Shown in pieces: positions 52,650 to 62,480 of a stretch of DNA of 64,000 bases. Within the stretch, counting starts at the first letter, position 1. Every line of letters starts with the position of its first letter. A model generated the notes under the pieces. The model did not search any database. It saw nothing but the letters and a program-made list of their open reading frames with translations, and had not been told where the DNA came from. The stretch is from Senegalia massiliensis (GTDB taxonomy: Bacteria; Bacillota; Clostridia; Tissierellales; SIT17): positions 1-64,000 of the forward strand of contig NZ_QXXA01000012.1 of assembly GCF_009911265.1 (NCBI RefSeq), given 5' to 3'. A program made the position numbers and the translations under genes.

Positions 52650-53459
52650 ATGAAAATAATATCATTTAATCCATTTAGAACAATAGGCATGAAAAATATC
52701 ACATATATAAAACCTGAAAATATGTTTAGAGAAATAGATAAAATTAAAGATGCTGATTTTATATTGTTTCCAGAATATTGGCAAGTAAATTCGTTGGTGT
52801 ATGGTTTGAAGAAAAATATTTTTCCAAATATAGATACATTTCATTTAGGACATAATAAAGTTGAAATGACAAGAGCTTTCATGGCAACATTTCCTAAAAA
52901 TATACCATATACTAGAATAATGGGAAGTTCTAATTCTACAATTGATATAATTGAAGAAGAGTTTGGATATCCTGTAGTAGCAAAAGAAATAAAAAATTCA
53001 ATGGGAAATGGAGTATTTCTTTTAGAAAATAGAAATCAATTAAAGAATTATATAAATAAAAATGAAATATTATATATTCAAGAGTATTTACCAATAGATA
53101 GAGATTTAAGAGTTGTATATATAGGTAATAAAGTAATAAGTGCATATTGGAGAATAGCTGAAGAAGGAAAATTTCATAACAATATAGCTAAGGGAGCTAG
53201 CTATTCTTTTGAAGATATACCTTTACAAGCTGTAGATTTAGTAGATAGAGTTGCAAAAAAATTAGGTATTAATCATGCAGGATTTGATGTAGTAGAAGTT
53301 GAAGGCAAATTTTATATATTAGAGTTTAATGTTTTATTTGGTAATGAAGGATTAAAACATCAAGGAATAAGAGCAGAAGATTATATATATAAGTATATAT
53401 CTAATAATGATCCTAACAAACCAACATTTCCAGGAATCAAAAGAAAAGTTATATCTTAA
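52650..53459 (+). CDS. RimK-like ATP-grasp ligase
   Basis: A 269-residue ATP-grasp enzyme. KEIKNSMGNGVFLLEN near residues 112-127 is the glycine-rich ATP loop region, LYIQEYLPIDRDLRVVYIG near 144-162 and AGFDVVEVEGKFYILEFNVLFG near 213-234 are the grasp and Mg-binding segments. RimK-type enzymes ligate an amino acid or peptide to a carboxylate; the substrate is unknown. ATG after AAAGGA. It has its own promoter after asnA and a terminator of its own. Confidence 0.85.
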   Translation: MKIISFNPFRTIGMKNITYIKPENMFREIDKIKDADFILFPEYWQVNSLVYGLKKNIFPNIDTFHLGHNKVEMTRAFMATFPKNIPYTRIMGSSNSTIDIIEEEFGYPVVAKEIKNSMGNGVFLLENRNQLKNYINKNEILYIQEYLPIDRDLRVVYIGNKVISAYWRIAEEGKFHNNIAKGASYSFEDIPLQAVDLVDRVAKKLGINHAGFDVVEVEGKFYILEFNVLFGNEGLKHQGIRAEDYIYKYISNNDPNKPTFPGIKRKVIS

Positions 53460-53476
53460 TAACTTTTCTTTTTTTA
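53442..53476 (+). terminator. Terminator of the ATP-grasp gene
   Basis: AGAAAAGTTAT / ATAACTTTTCT with a 6-base loop, T-run after. Confidence 0.85.
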
Positions 53477-53528
53477 TGTCCAGATTAAGTGATATAATGA
53501 TAATAAGTGAAATTAAGGAGGAGATTTT

Positions 53529-54845
53529 TTGGATAATATTTTTATTGATTATTCTAATGCAATGATAAAAAAAGAAGAATTAAAAGCTATAGAACCTTTT
53601 GTAAGTAAAGCACATAATTTATTGGAATCAGGAAAAGGTCTTGGGAATGATTATTTAGGATGGATTGATTTACCTGATAACTTAGAACAAGAAGAACTTG
53701 AAAAAATTAAAAGAAGTGCTAATGATATAAGAGAAAAATCAGATGTGCTTTTAGTTATAGGAATAGGTGGATCATACTTAGGTGCTAGAGCAGTAATAGA
53801 AGCTTTAGAAGACAATGAAAAAGATACAGAAGTATATTTTGTGGGAAATAATATAAGTGGAAAATATATAAATAAAATAATGAGTAAAATAAAAGATAAA
53901 GATATAAGTATAAATGTAATATCTAAATCAGGTACTACAACAGAGCCTGCACTTGCATTTAGGATATTCAGAAAATTTTTGGAAGATAAATATGGAAAAG
54001 AAGAATCTAAAAAAAGAATATATGCTACTACAGATGCTTCTAAAGGGGCACTTAAAAAATTATCTGAAGATGAAGGATATACAACATTTATAATTCCAGA
54101 TGATGTAGGTGGAAGATACTCAGTTTTAACTCCAGTAGGATTATTACCTATTGCTGTAGCTGGAATTGATATAGATAAACTAATATTTGGCGCAAAAAAA
54201 GCTAGAGAAGAATATAGTCATAATAGTCTAGAAAATAATGAAGCCTATAAATATGCAGCAGTGAGAAATATATTATATAATAGAGGTAAACAAATAGAAA
54301 TACTTGTAAACTATGAACCACATGTTCATTTTATATCTGAATGGTGGAAACAATTATATGGAGAAAGTGAAGGGAAGGATGGTAAAGGGATTTTTCCATC
54401 TTCTGTAGATTTTTCAACAGATCTTCACTCTATGGGTCAATATATTCAAGAAGGAAGAAGAAATATATTTGAAACTATATTGAATATAAATGATCCAGAA
54501 GTAGATATAGAAATAGAAAAAGATGAGAAAGATTTAGATGGTCTTAATTATCTAGCAGGTAAGACTATGGATTTTGTTAATAAAAAAGCATTTGAAGGAA
54601 CACTAATTGCTCATGTAGATGGCGGAGTACCAAATATAATAATTAATATACCGAAAATGGATGAGTATTATTTAGGAAAATTAATATACTTTTTTGAAAA
54701 GGCATGTGGTTTAAGTGGATATTTATTAGGAGTAAATCCATTTAATCAACCAGGAGTAGAAGAATATAAGAAAAATATGTTTGCCCTCTTAGGAAAGCCG
54801 GGATATGAAGAATTAAGAAAAGAATTAATGAATAGAATAAAATAA
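53529..54845 (+). CDS. pgi: Glucose-6-phosphate isomerase
   Basis: Interconverts glucose-6-phosphate and fructose-6-phosphate in glycolysis; 438 residues, a normal size for Firmicute [15 protein letters not shown] near residue 77, [15 protein letters not shown] near 133, the signature [16 protein letters not shown] near 193-208, and [23 protein letters not shown] near 284-306 are all present, including the catalytic Glu/His region. TTG start at 53529 after AAGGAGGAG. Monocistronic with a terminator. Confidence 0.97.
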   Translation: MDNIFIDYSNAMIKKEELKAIEPFVSKAHNLLESGKGLGNDYLGWIDLPDNLEQEELEKIKRSANDIREKSDVLLVIGIGGSYLGARAVIEALEDNEKDTEVYFVGNNISGKYINKIMSKIKDKDISINVISKSGTTTEPALAFRIFRKFLEDKYGKEESKKRIYATTDASKGALKKLSEDEGYTTFIIPDDVGGRYSVLTPVGLLPIAVAGIDIDKLIFGAKKAREEYSHNSLENNEAYKYAAVRNILYNRGKQIEILVNYEPHVHFISEWWKQLYGESEGKDGKGIFPSSVDFSTDLHSMGQYIQEGRRNIFETILNINDPEVDIEIEKDEKDLDGLNYLAGKTMDFVNKKAFEGTLIAHVDGGVPNIIINIPKMDEYYLGKLIYFFEKACGLSGYLLGVNPFNQPGVEEYKKNMFALLGKPGYEELRKELMNRIK

Positions 54846-54870
54846 AAATAACCCATATGGGTTATTTTTA
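54843..54870. terminator. Perfect palindromic terminator between pgi and the nitroreductase gene
   Basis: TAAAAATAACCCAT / ATGGGTTATTTTTA (28 bp exact); serves both convergent genes. Confidence 0.88.
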
Positions 54871-54872
54871 TT

Positions 54873-55511
54873 TTATTCTATTATAGTTAAAACTTCTTCT
54901 AGAGTTTTTCTAGGAGGTGATACAACATTTTCATTTTCTGGGATACCTAAAGGTGTTATAGCAGCTAAAAAGTAATTCTCTTTACTGAACCCAACATACT
55001 CAGATATTTCTTTTGCTGCATATAATGGACCTGTCATCCAACATGTACCATAATTCATACTAGCTGCAGCTAGTTGTAAATTTTCCATTGCTGCTGAAAT
55101 TCCTTGTATTCCAGGAGATGGTCTAAGAAGGTCATGAATTTCTTCTTGTGAAGCTCCTTTAGCTTTTAGAGCTTTATATCCAGCTGGAATATAATTTTTA
55201 GCATATGCTAAAATTATAATAGGAGCATTTTTAAATATAGTATGATATTTAAGAAATTTTGTAAGGTTTCTTTTATCATTTTCATCATTTAAATATGATG
55301 CTAATTCATCATTTTTTTCTTCTACTATATTTGCTAATTTCTTTATTTTTTCTTTATTTTTTATGACAACAAAATGCCAACCTTGTTCATTTTTGCCTGA
55401 AGGTGCTTGGGTAGCTGCTTTTATAATGGTTTTTATATCTTCATCATTAATATTTTCTTCTTTAAATTGTCTAATGCTTTTTCTTTTATAAATAAAATCT
55501 AATTCTGTCAA
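54873..55511 (-). CDS. Nitroreductase family protein
   Basis: A 212-residue FMN-dependent oxidoreductase. KRKSIRQFKEE near residues 9-19 is the FMN-phosphate binding start, ATQAPSGKNEQGWHFVVI near 34-51 and SMNYGTCWMTGPLYAAKEISE near 147-167 are family motifs. The natural substrate is unknown. TTG at 55511 is preferred, nine bases after AAGGAG; the GTG at 55520 overlaps that site. It follows the rubrerythrin-like gene by 15 bases, in one operon. Confidence 0.85.
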   Translation of the reverse strand: MTELDFIYKRKSIRQFKEENINDEDIKTIIKAATQAPSGKNEQGWHFVVIKNKEKIKKLANIVEEKNDELASYLNDENDKRNLTKFLKYHTIFKNAPIIILAYAKNYIPAGYKALKAKGASQEEIHDLLRPSPGIQGISAAMENLQLAAASMNYGTCWMTGPLYAAKEISEYVGFSKENYFLAAITPLGIPENENVVSPPRKTLEEVLTIIE

Positions 55512-55526
55512 GTATAACACTCCTTA

Positions 55527-56036
55527 TTAAAATGGATAGAAGCTTTGATCAAACCAACTATCTTGCATATATTTTTTGAATTCATTGTAAAAATATTCTC
55601 TGTGCTTATCTTCCCATTCTGCTAATGTTTTTAGTAGGTTTTTAGCTTGTTCATTATCTGTTTTGGTTATAGCTTCTCTATAATAATTAGCAAAATCATT
55701 TTCTATTAAATATGCCATTCTCATAATAGTCATATCAGAAAAGTTAGATTCTAAATTTCGTTTTGTCATTTTATCTTTTTCTTGTTCAAAAACATTTTCA
55801 AATATTTCACTTCCGTCAGAAAGTTCGATATCAAAAGAATTCCAATTATTATTTTTTGATAATCCATCATAATGCTTTTTTAATATATTATAGTGGTCGT
55901 TTTCCACATCAGCTAAACTTTCAAAAACTTTTTTAACATCTTTATCTTCAATTTCATCTTTATATTTTTGATAAAATCTTTGTCCTTGCCTTTCCATTTC
56001 CATAGCATATTTTAATATTTGCAAAATATTTTCCAC
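55527..56036 (-). CDS. Rubrerythrin-like ferritin-fold protein
   Basis: A 169-residue four-helix protein. Each helix pair carries di-iron ligands: EMERQGQRFYQKY near residues 13-25, DVENDHYNILKKH near 43-55 (E-x2-H), LIENDFANYYREAI near 112, and EWEDKHREYFYNE near 138-150 (E-x2-H). There is no rubredoxin domain. It probably acts in peroxide or iron handling; it may reduce with the nitroreductase next to it, which is speculation. GTG start after GGGAGG. Confidence 0.85.
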   Translation of the reverse strand: MENILQILKYAMEMERQGQRFYQKYKDEIEDKDVKKVFESLADVENDHYNILKKHYDGLSKNNNWNSFDIELSDGSEIFENVFEQEKDKMTKRNLESNFSDMTIMRMAYLIENDFANYYREAITKTDNEQAKNLLKTLAEWEDKHREYFYNEFKKYMQDSWFDQSFYPF

Positions 56037-56193
56037 TAAAAAACCTCCCTATTATTTTAATATTTCAATTCATTATTTACCCTGAATGATATTATATAAA
56101 CAATATGAATATTATTAATTATATCATGATTATATATATAATATAAAGGGTATAGATTTTTTAATGAATGACTAGAAACACTGGGGGGATAAT

Positions 56194-56868
56194 ATGGATT
56201 TTTTTAATTCAATATCTGGATTGTTTAGGATATATATAGAAAGAAGTGATTATTTTTTAGAAATAACTTTAGAGCATATAAAAATTTCTTTAATTGCTAT
56301 AACTTTTATAACACTTATAGGTGTACCACTTGGAGTATTAATTTCTAGGTATAGAAGATTAGCACCATTTGTAATAAGTCTTACTAACTTTTTATATACT
56401 ATACCTGTGATAGCGTTCTTTGGAATTATGGTTTCTGTTATTGGATTAGGTACTACTAATGCAATATTAGCACTTATAATATATGGTCTTCTTCCCGTTG
56501 TTAGAAATACTTATGTAGGGATTACAGAAGTAGACAAATCAATAGTAGAAGCAGGAAAAGGAATGGGAAGTACTCGGTTTCAATTATTATTTAATATAGA
56601 GCTTCCTCTAGCTCTTCCAGTTATAATAGCAGGACTTAGAACAATGATAGTTATGACTATTGCTATGACTGCAATAGCTGCATTTATTGGCGCAGGGGGT
56701 ATAGGAACAGCTATCTGGAGAGGAATAACCACATATAATACAGAATTATTATTTTCGGGGAGTATCTTAGTTGCACTTCTTGCTATTATTGCTGATAGAA
56801 TATTGGAGTTTATAGAAAAATTAGTTATTAGAAAAGTGCAGGGAAAAAGATTAAAGGAGGAAACGTAA
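56194..56868 (+). CDS. Osmolyte ABC transporter permease (OpuB/ProW type)
   Basis: A 224-residue inner-membrane protein with about six helices and the binding-protein-dependent transport motif GKGMGSTRFQLLFNIELPLALPVIIAG (split, about residues 119-145). Members of this group import glycine betaine, choline or carnitine. It is the first of three genes; its stop and the next ATG are adjacent. ATG after GGGGGG. Confidence 0.9.
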   Translation: MDFFNSISGLFRIYIERSDYFLEITLEHIKISLIAITFITLIGVPLGVLISRYRRLAPFVISLTNFLYTIPVIAFFGIMVSVIGLGTTNAILALIIYGLLPVVRNTYVGITEVDKSIVEAGKGMGSTRFQLLFNIELPLALPVIIAGLRTMIVMTIAMTAIAAFIGAGGIGTAIWRGITTYNTELLFSGSILVALLAIIADRILEFIEKLVIRKVQGKRLKEET

Positions 56869-57789
56869 ATGCTTAAAAAAATTGGAATATTAATTTTAGC
56901 ATTATTTTTAATTCTAGGAACAGTTGTAGCTTGTGATGATGAAAATGGAGAAGAAACATCAGGTGCTGGAGAGGAAAAGTCAATAACTATAGGAACAAAG
57001 CCTATGACAGAGCAATATATAATAGGTGAAATGATAAAGATTTTAGTGGAAGAAAAAACAGAGATAAATGTAGATATGAAATCAGGTATAGCAGGTGGAA
57101 CTAGTAACTTACATCCTGCAATAATTTCTGGTGAAATTGATCTTTATCCAGAATATACAGGCACAGGGTGGATGTTTGTTCTTGAAAATGATTTGATAGA
57201 AGATCCTGATGAAATGTATAAAAGAACAAAAGAAGCTTATGAAGAAGAATTTGATCTTTTATGGCTTGACCAGTATGGATTTAATAATACTTTTACATTG
57301 GCAGTAAATGCTGAAAAAGCAAAAGAATTAGGTATAGAAACATATTCAGATTTAGCAGAAAATAGTGAAGAACTTGTATTTGGAGCTGAGTATGATTTTT
57401 ATGAAAGAGATGATGGATTTAATGCTATAAAAAATGTTTATGGATTCAATTTTAAAGACACAAAAGAAATGGATATAGGACTTAAATATCAAGCAATAGA
57501 ATCAGGTAAAGTAGATGTTATAAATGCTTTCTCTACAGATGGGTTATTAGATGAATATGGATTAAAAGTACTGGAAGATGATAATAATTTCTTCCCATCA
57601 TATTATGCTTCAACAGTAGTTAAAAATGAAACATTAAAAGAATATCCAGAACTTAAAGATGTTTTGAATATGTTAGCTAATAATATAAGTGAAGAAGAAA
57701 TAAGAAATATAAACAATAAAGTTGAGAGTAAAAATGAAGATCCAGAAGATGTAGCATATGAATTTTTAGAAGAGAAAGGACTATTATAG
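56869..57789 (+). CDS. Osmolyte-binding lipoprotein (OpuBC/OpuCC type)
   Basis: A 306-residue substrate-binding protein. Signal peptide with lipobox TVVAC (Cys22), then KSITIGTKPMTEQYIIGEMIKIL (split, about 39-61), typical of quaternary-amine binding proteins, and GEIDLYPEYTGTGW near 90. Anchored outside the membrane, it delivers the solute to the permease. It begins directly after the permease stop, with AAAGGAGG upstream, and its stop overlaps the ATPase GTG. Confidence 0.9.
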   Translation: MLKKIGILILALFLILGTVVACDDENGEETSGAGEEKSITIGTKPMTEQYIIGEMIKILVEEKTEINVDMKSGIAGGTSNLHPAIISGEIDLYPEYTGTGWMFVLENDLIEDPDEMYKRTKEAYEEEFDLLWLDQYGFNNTFTLAVNAEKAKELGIETYSDLAENSEELVFGAEYDFYERDDGFNAIKNVYGFNFKDTKEMDIGLKYQAIESGKVDVINAFSTDGLLDEYGLKVLEDDNNFFPSYYASTVVKNETLKEYPELKDVLNMLANNISEEEIRNINNKVESKNEDPEDVAYEFLEEKGLL

Positions 57790-58877
57790 TGGCAGTAGTA
57801 AAGTTTGAGAATGTTTCAAAGGATTATGGTAATGGAAAAAAAGCTTTGAAAAATTTGAATTTAGAGATTAATGAAGGTGAATTTGTAACATTGATTGGTC
57901 CCTCTGGATGTGGCAAAACAACAGCTTTAAAGTTAATAAATGGATTAATTAAGTCATCTGATGGTAATATATATATTAATAATAAAGAAATATCTAAATG
58001 GAATCAAATATATTTAAGACGTCAGATAGGATATGTAATTCAACAAGTAGGGTTATTTCCACACTTAAATATATCTGAAAATATATCATATGTACTAAAG
58101 ATTAAAGGAGTGGAAAAGGTTCAAAGAAAACAAAGAGCAAGGGAACTTATAGAGCTTGTAGGTCTTACAAAAAATGATTTAAAAAAATATCCTCGTGAAT
58201 TAAGTGGAGGACAGCAACAAAGAGTTGGAGTTGCAAGAGCACTAGCGGCAGATCCTCCTATAATTTTAATGGATGAACCTTTTGGAGCTATAGATGAAAT
58301 TACTAGAAAAAAATTACAAGATGAATTAATAGATATACACAAAAAAGTAAATAAGACTATTATTTTTGTAACTCATGATATACATGAAGCTATGAAGCTT
58401 GGAAATAAAATAGTGTTATTAAAAGAAGGGGAGCTTATTATATCTGGTAGTAGAGAGGATATATTTTTTAACCAAGAAGATAATTATATAAATGAATTTT
58501 TTGGCATAAAAAGTTTTACTTCTTATGCAGATGTAGCAAATATTAAAAATACATTAGTTAAGAATTACCCTACAATAGAATTAAATAATGTGGAAAATAA
58601 TGCAAAGTTAAAATTTGAAGAAGATATAAATATTTTACCTGTATTAAAAAATGGACAATATATAGGTATGTATTATATAGGGAAGAATTTTGTATTTATG
58701 AAAGAAAATATAGAGAATATAGCAGCAATAAATCAGAATAAAACTATAATGGAAGCATTAGAAATTCAATTTAAAGAGGGATATGATATTTTACCAGTAA
58801 TAGATAATGAAAATAATTATTTAGGAGTATTTAAAATAAATAAAGCATATAATAACATGATAAAAAAAGCTAATTGA
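57789..58877 (+). CDS. Osmolyte ABC transporter ATPase with C-terminal CBS domains
   Basis: A 362-residue ATPase. Walker A GPSGCGKTTALK (about 36), Q-loop IQQVGLFPHL, signature LSGGQQQRVGVARAL (about 138), Walker B IILMDEPFGAID (about 156) and H-loop VTHDIHEA (about 192). The last 110 residues form a tandem CBS-like region (ILPVLKNGQYIGMY, ILPVIDNENNYLGVF), which in OpuA senses ionic strength. GTG at 57789 overlaps the preceding TAG by one base, so translation is coupled. Confidence 0.93.
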   Translation: MAVVKFENVSKDYGNGKKALKNLNLEINEGEFVTLIGPSGCGKTTALKLINGLIKSSDGNIYINNKEISKWNQIYLRRQIGYVIQQVGLFPHLNISENISYVLKIKGVEKVQRKQRARELIELVGLTKNDLKKYPRELSGGQQQRVGVARALAADPPIILMDEPFGAIDEITRKKLQDELIDIHKKVNKTIIFVTHDIHEAMKLGNKIVLLKEGELIISGSREDIFFNQEDNYINEFFGIKSFTSYADVANIKNTLVKNYPTIELNNVENNAKLKFEEDINILPVLKNGQYIGMYYIGKNFVFMKENIENIAAINQNKTIMEALEIQFKEGYDILPVIDNENNYLGVFKINKAYNNMIKKAN

Positions 58878-58915
58878 CAGTATACGCCAAAAACTCTTGG
58901 TGTATATTATTTTAT
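58878..58915 (+). terminator. Hairpin after the osmolyte transporter operon
   Basis: GTATACGCCAA / TTGGTGTATAT pairs with a 6-base loop (one G-U) and is followed by TATTTTA. Confidence 0.6.
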
Positions 58916-59011
58916 ACATCTGTATGGGTTTCTGCACAGTTTTTTAAATTCAAATAAATATATGTCTACTTAAATATAGTTATTGCAACAAAAATAAATA
59001 TATTTTTAAAC

Positions 59012-59027
59012 TGGCATAGTATTTGCA
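59012..59027 (+). promoter_or_regulatory. Sigma-54 (-24/-12) promoter of the crt-hbd-thl operon
   Basis: TGGCATAGTATTTGCA: GG at 59013-59014 and GC at 59025-59026 with exactly ten bases between, matching the consensus TGGCAY-N5-TTGCW. It lies 35 bases upstream of the crt start, and a sigma-54 activator gene is 3.4 kb downstream. Confidence 0.85.
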
Positions 59028-59061
59028 TATTAAAATTATATAGAAATAGAGGAGGGATAAT

Positions 59062-59841
59062 GTGAATTTTAATAATTTAACTTTGGAGAAAAAAGAAAAT
59101 GTAGCAATACTTAAAATTAATAGACCCAAAGCTTTAAATGCATTAAATACAGATACTCTATTGGAACTAGATAATGCAATTGATGTGCTTGATAAAGATC
59201 AAGATGTAAACGTTATTGTATTATCAGGTGAAGGTAAGGCATTTGTAGCAGGTGCTGATATTCTAGAAATGAAAGAAAAAACTGCAAGTGAAGGAAGAGA
59301 ATTTGGTAAGCTTGGCAGTGATATTTTTAGAAAAATAGAAATAATGGAAAAACCAGTTATTGCAGCTGTAAATGGATTTGCATTAGGTGGAGGATGTGAG
59401 CTTTCTATGGCATGTGACATAAGAATAGCATCTGAAAAGGCTAAATTTGGTCAACCAGAAGTAGGACTTGGAATAACTCCAGGATTTAGTGGGACCCAAA
59501 GACTTTCAAGACTTGTAGGAACTGCTAAAGCTAAAGAGTTAATATTTACAGGCGATATGGTAGATGCTAATACAGCAGAAAAAATTGGACTTGTAAATCA
59601 AGTTGTATCAAAAGAAGACCTAATGAATTCTGCACTAGAAATGGCTGAGAAAATATCATCTAAAGCTCAGCTTGCTGTAAGATATTCAAAAGCTGCAATT
59701 AATAGAGGCATTGAAACAGATATTGAAACAGGAATAGAAATAGAAAAAGATTTATTTGGACTATGTTTTTCAACAGAGGATCAAAAAGAAGGAATGAATG
59801 CATTTATAGAAAAGAGAAAACCAAATTTCAAAAATAAATAA
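59062..59841 (+). CDS. crt: Crotonase (3-hydroxybutyryl-CoA dehydratase)
   Basis: Interconverts 3-hydroxybutyryl-CoA and crotonyl-CoA in the butyrate pathway. 259 residues of the enoyl-CoA hydratase family: GKAFVAGADILEM near residues 59-71 (oxyanion hole), NGFALGGGCELSMACDIRIAS near 105-125 with its catalytic Glu, and QPEVGLGITPGFSGTQRL near 132-149 with the second Glu. GTG at 59062 after GAGGAGGG. An ATG at 59060 is out of frame and meets TGA at once. First gene of the operon. Confidence 0.95.
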   Translation: MNFNNLTLEKKENVAILKINRPKALNALNTDTLLELDNAIDVLDKDQDVNVIVLSGEGKAFVAGADILEMKEKTASEGREFGKLGSDIFRKIEIMEKPVIAAVNGFALGGGCELSMACDIRIASEKAKFGQPEVGLGITPGFSGTQRLSRLVGTAKAKELIFTGDMVDANTAEKIGLVNQVVSKEDLMNSALEMAEKISSKAQLAVRYSKAAINRGIETDIETGIEIEKDLFGLCFSTEDQKEGMNAFIEKRKPNFKNK

Positions 59842-59859
59842 ACTGTTAGGAGGCTGAAT

Positions 59860-60705
59860 ATGAAAGCTACAATTATTGGTGGCGGAACAATGGGTTCAGG
59901 AATAGCTCAAGCATTTGCAGGAGCGGGATATGATGTAATGATAAAGGATATAAATCAAGAGGGAATAGATAGAGGTATAAAAATCATATCTAAAAATTTA
60001 GACAGATTAGTAAAAAAAGAAAAAATAACTGAAGATAAGAAAAATGAAATAATGGGTAGAGTTAGAGGTACACTTTCTAATGATGATATAAAAGATTCTG
60101 ATATAGTAATAGAAGCAGCAGTAGAAAATATGGATATAAAGAAAAAAATATTTAAGGAATTAGATGAAGTTTGTAAGGAAGATGCAATACTTGCTTCAAA
60201 TACTTCTTCTCTTTCTATAACAGAAATAGCATCAGCTACAAATAGACCTGAAAAGGTAATTGGAATGCATTTTTTCAATCCAGTACCAGTTATGAAACTA
60301 GTAGAAGTTATAAAAGGAATAGCAACTAGTGAAGAAACAAAAATGAAAATAATTGAAATGTCTAAGGAGTTAGGAAAAACTTCAGTAGAAGTTGAAGAGG
60401 CACCAGGATTTGTAGTAAATAGAATACTAGTACCAATGATTAATGAAGCAGCAGGTATACTTGCAGAAGGAGTTGCATCTAAAGAAGATATAGATGAAGC
60501 TATGAAATTAGGAGCAAATCATCCAATAGGACCATTAGCACTTGCAGATTTAATTGGTGTAGATGTATGTCTTGCCATTATGGAAGTTTTATATGATGAA
60601 TTTGGTGATTCTAAATATAGACCTCACCCATTACTTAGAAAAATGGTAAGAGGCGGAATGTTAGGTAGAAAAACTAAAAAAGGATTCTATGATTATAATA
60701 GATAA
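59860..60705 (+). CDS. hbd: 3-Hydroxybutyryl-CoA dehydrogenase
   Basis: NAD(P)H-dependent reduction of acetoacetyl-CoA to (S)-3-hydroxybutyryl-CoA. 281 residues. Rossmann motif [21 protein letters not shown] near residue 4-24, [12 protein letters not shown] near 115, [17 protein letters not shown] near 135-151 with the catalytic His, and [18 protein letters not shown] near 180-197 with the Asn. ATG after AGGAGG, 18 bases from the crt stop; same operon. Confidence 0.96.
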   Translation: MKATIIGGGTMGSGIAQAFAGAGYDVMIKDINQEGIDRGIKIISKNLDRLVKKEKITEDKKNEIMGRVRGTLSNDDIKDSDIVIEAAVENMDIKKKIFKELDEVCKEDAILASNTSSLSITEIASATNRPEKVIGMHFFNPVPVMKLVEVIKGIATSEETKMKIIEMSKELGKTSVEVEEAPGFVVNRILVPMINEAAGILAEGVASKEDIDEAMKLGANHPIGPLALADLIGVDVCLAIMEVLYDEFGDSKYRPHPLLRKMVRGGMLGRKTKKGFYDYNR

Positions 60706-60718
60706 ATAAAAAATATTA

Positions 60719-60743
60719 CGAACCTTGCATAGTGCAAGGTTCG
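60719..60743 (+). repeat. Intercistronic hairpin between hbd and thl
   Basis: CGAACCTTGC-ATAGT-GCAAGGTTCG, perfect 10-bp stem. No T-run follows, so it is more likely an mRNA processing or stability element than a terminator. Confidence 0.65.
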
Positions 60744-60794
60744 AGTTATGTAAAGACATCGTTAATATATTAACCATACAAGGAGGAGTTATAA

Positions 60795-61973
60795 ATGAGA
60801 GAAGTAGTAATAGTAGGAGCAGCAAGAACACCAGTAGGTGCTTTTGGAGGTGCTTTATCAAAATTATCAGCAATAGACTTAGGTGTTGTAGCAGCAAAAG
60901 AAGCTATGAAAAGAGCAGGTATAAAGCCAGAAATGGTAGATAATGTTTTAATAGGAAATGTTTTGTCAGCAGGACTTGGACAAAACCCTTCAAGACAAGT
61001 TGCTATAAATGCAGGAATACCAGAAACCACTCCAGCAATGACAATAAATAAAGTTTGTGGTTCAGGACTTAGAACTGTTAGTATGGCAGCACAGTTTATA
61101 ATGCTTGGAGATGCTGATGTTATACTGGCAGGAGGAACAGAAAGTATGAGTAATGCTCCATATTTACTTCCTAAGGCAAGATGGGGACAAAGAATGGGAG
61201 ATGGACAGATAGTTGATAGTATGATTAATGATTCATTATCTGATGCGTTCTTTGATATTCATATGGGTATAACAGCAGAAAATATAGCGGAACAATGGAA
61301 TTTAACTCGTGATATGCAAGATGAGTTTGCAGTAAGAAGTCAAAATAGAGCAGAAAAAGCTCAAGCTGAAGGAAGATTTAAAGATGAAATTGTACCTGTA
61401 GAAGTACCACAAAGAAGAGGAGAACCTATAGTAGTACAAGATGATGAATATATTAAAAAAGGAGTAACTAAAGAAAAGATTTCAAAATTACGTCCAGCAT
61501 TCAAAAAAGATGGTACAGTAACAGCTGCAAATGCATCAGGAATAAATGATGGAGCAGCAATGCTTATTTTAATGAGTAAAGAAAAATGTGAAGAATTAGG
61601 ACTTAAACCACTTGTAACTATAAAATCATATGGTTCAGCAGGGTTAGATCCTAAAATAATGGGTTATGGTCCAGTGCCTGCTACTAAAAAAGCACTTGAA
61701 AAAGCTGATTTAAGCATTGAAGATATAGATTTAATAGAAGCTAATGAGGCTTTTGCTGCACAATCACTTGCAGTAGTTAAAGATTTAAAAATGGATCCAG
61801 AGAAAGTAAATGTAAATGGAGGTTCTATAGCAATTGGTCATCCAGTAGGAGCTAGTGGAGCTAGAATTTTAATTACATTATTATATGAAATGGAGAAAAG
61901 AAACTCTAAAACAGGACTTGCAACTCTATGTATCGGTGGAGGACAAGGTACTTCACTTATAGTTGAAAGATAG
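60795..61973 (+). CDS. thlA: Acetyl-CoA acetyltransferase (thiolase)
   Basis: Condenses two acetyl-CoA to acetoacetyl-CoA, the entry to butyrate formation. 392 residues. The acylated Cys is in [11 protein letters not shown] near residue 88, the catalytic His in [14 protein letters not shown] near 348, and the second Cys in [15 protein letters not shown] near 378. ATG after AAGGAGGAG. Order crt-hbd-thl lacks bcd and etfBA, which must be elsewhere if butyryl-CoA is made. Ends at a strong terminator. Confidence 0.96.
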   Translation: MREVVIVGAARTPVGAFGGALSKLSAIDLGVVAAKEAMKRAGIKPEMVDNVLIGNVLSAGLGQNPSRQVAINAGIPETTPAMTINKVCGSGLRTVSMAAQFIMLGDADVILAGGTESMSNAPYLLPKARWGQRMGDGQIVDSMINDSLSDAFFDIHMGITAENIAEQWNLTRDMQDEFAVRSQNRAEKAQAEGRFKDEIVPVEVPQRRGEPIVVQDDEYIKKGVTKEKISKLRPAFKKDGTVTAANASGINDGAAMLILMSKEKCEELGLKPLVTIKSYGSAGLDPKIMGYGPVPATKKALEKADLSIEDIDLIEANEAFAAQSLAVVKDLKMDPEKVNVNGGSIAIGHPVGASGARILITLLYEMEKRNSKTGLATLCIGGGQGTSLIVER

Positions 61974-61995
61974 TAAATATAAATAAAGTTTAACT

Positions 61996-62034
61996 AGAGT
62001 ATATATCAGAATTCTGATGTATACTCTTTTTTTG
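61996..62034 (+). terminator. Terminator of the crt-hbd-thl operon
   Basis: AGAGTATATATCAGAA and TTCTGATGTATACTCT pair along their length, then T-run. Confidence 0.88.
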
Positions 62035-62094
62035 TTTTAATTTTATGGAAAATATTATATGATATATATAAGATAATCTAAAGGGGATGATGAT

Positions 62095-62478
62095 ATGGAT
62101 ATAGATGAATTAATTATACTTTTAGATAAGAAAAAAATAAATATAATTAAGTCTACTATAGCTAGAGCTAAAGATAAAAAATATTTTAATCAATATTCTA
62201 GTTCTTCTGAAGAAGTTATACATATGGCATCTAATGATACTATAGAAGGGTTAAAAATAATACTTGAAACACAAAGGTATGTAATATTTAAAAATAAAAT
62301 AAAGTGGTTTAAAAGTATGATTGAATCTAGAACAAGTATTAGTGTAAAGGAATATATAATAGAATTTATATTACTATTAAAATCGCAAATAGAAGAAAAT
62401 TTTCTAAAAGATGAAAGAATTAATTTAGTGTTTAATAATATGATATATATAATTAATGAAGAATTTGAAGGGAGATAG
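62095..62478 (+). CDS. Small helical protein, possible RsbRD_N-like sensor
   Basis: A 127-residue, mostly helical cytosolic protein. The segment [29 protein letters not shown] (split, about residues 80-108) recalls the RsbRD N-terminal sensor helix (S-x-S-x-A-x-x-F-I/L-x-L-K). This resemblance is from memory and not strong. It ends two bases before the sigma-54 activator ATG, so the two are translated together and may form a sensor-regulator pair. Ribosome site AAGGGGATGATG. Confidence 0.55.
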   Translation: MDIDELIILLDKKKINIIKSTIARAKDKKYFNQYSSSSEEVIHMASNDTIEGLKIILETQRYVIFKNKIKWFKSMIESRTSISVKEYIIEFILLLKSQIEENFLKDERINLVFNNMIYIINEEFEGR

Positions 62479-62480
62479 AA

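Noticed and set aside
60725-61030. Short ORFs on both strands around the hbd-thl gap
   Set aside because: They overlap the hairpin and the start of thlA in other frames, without ribosome sites.
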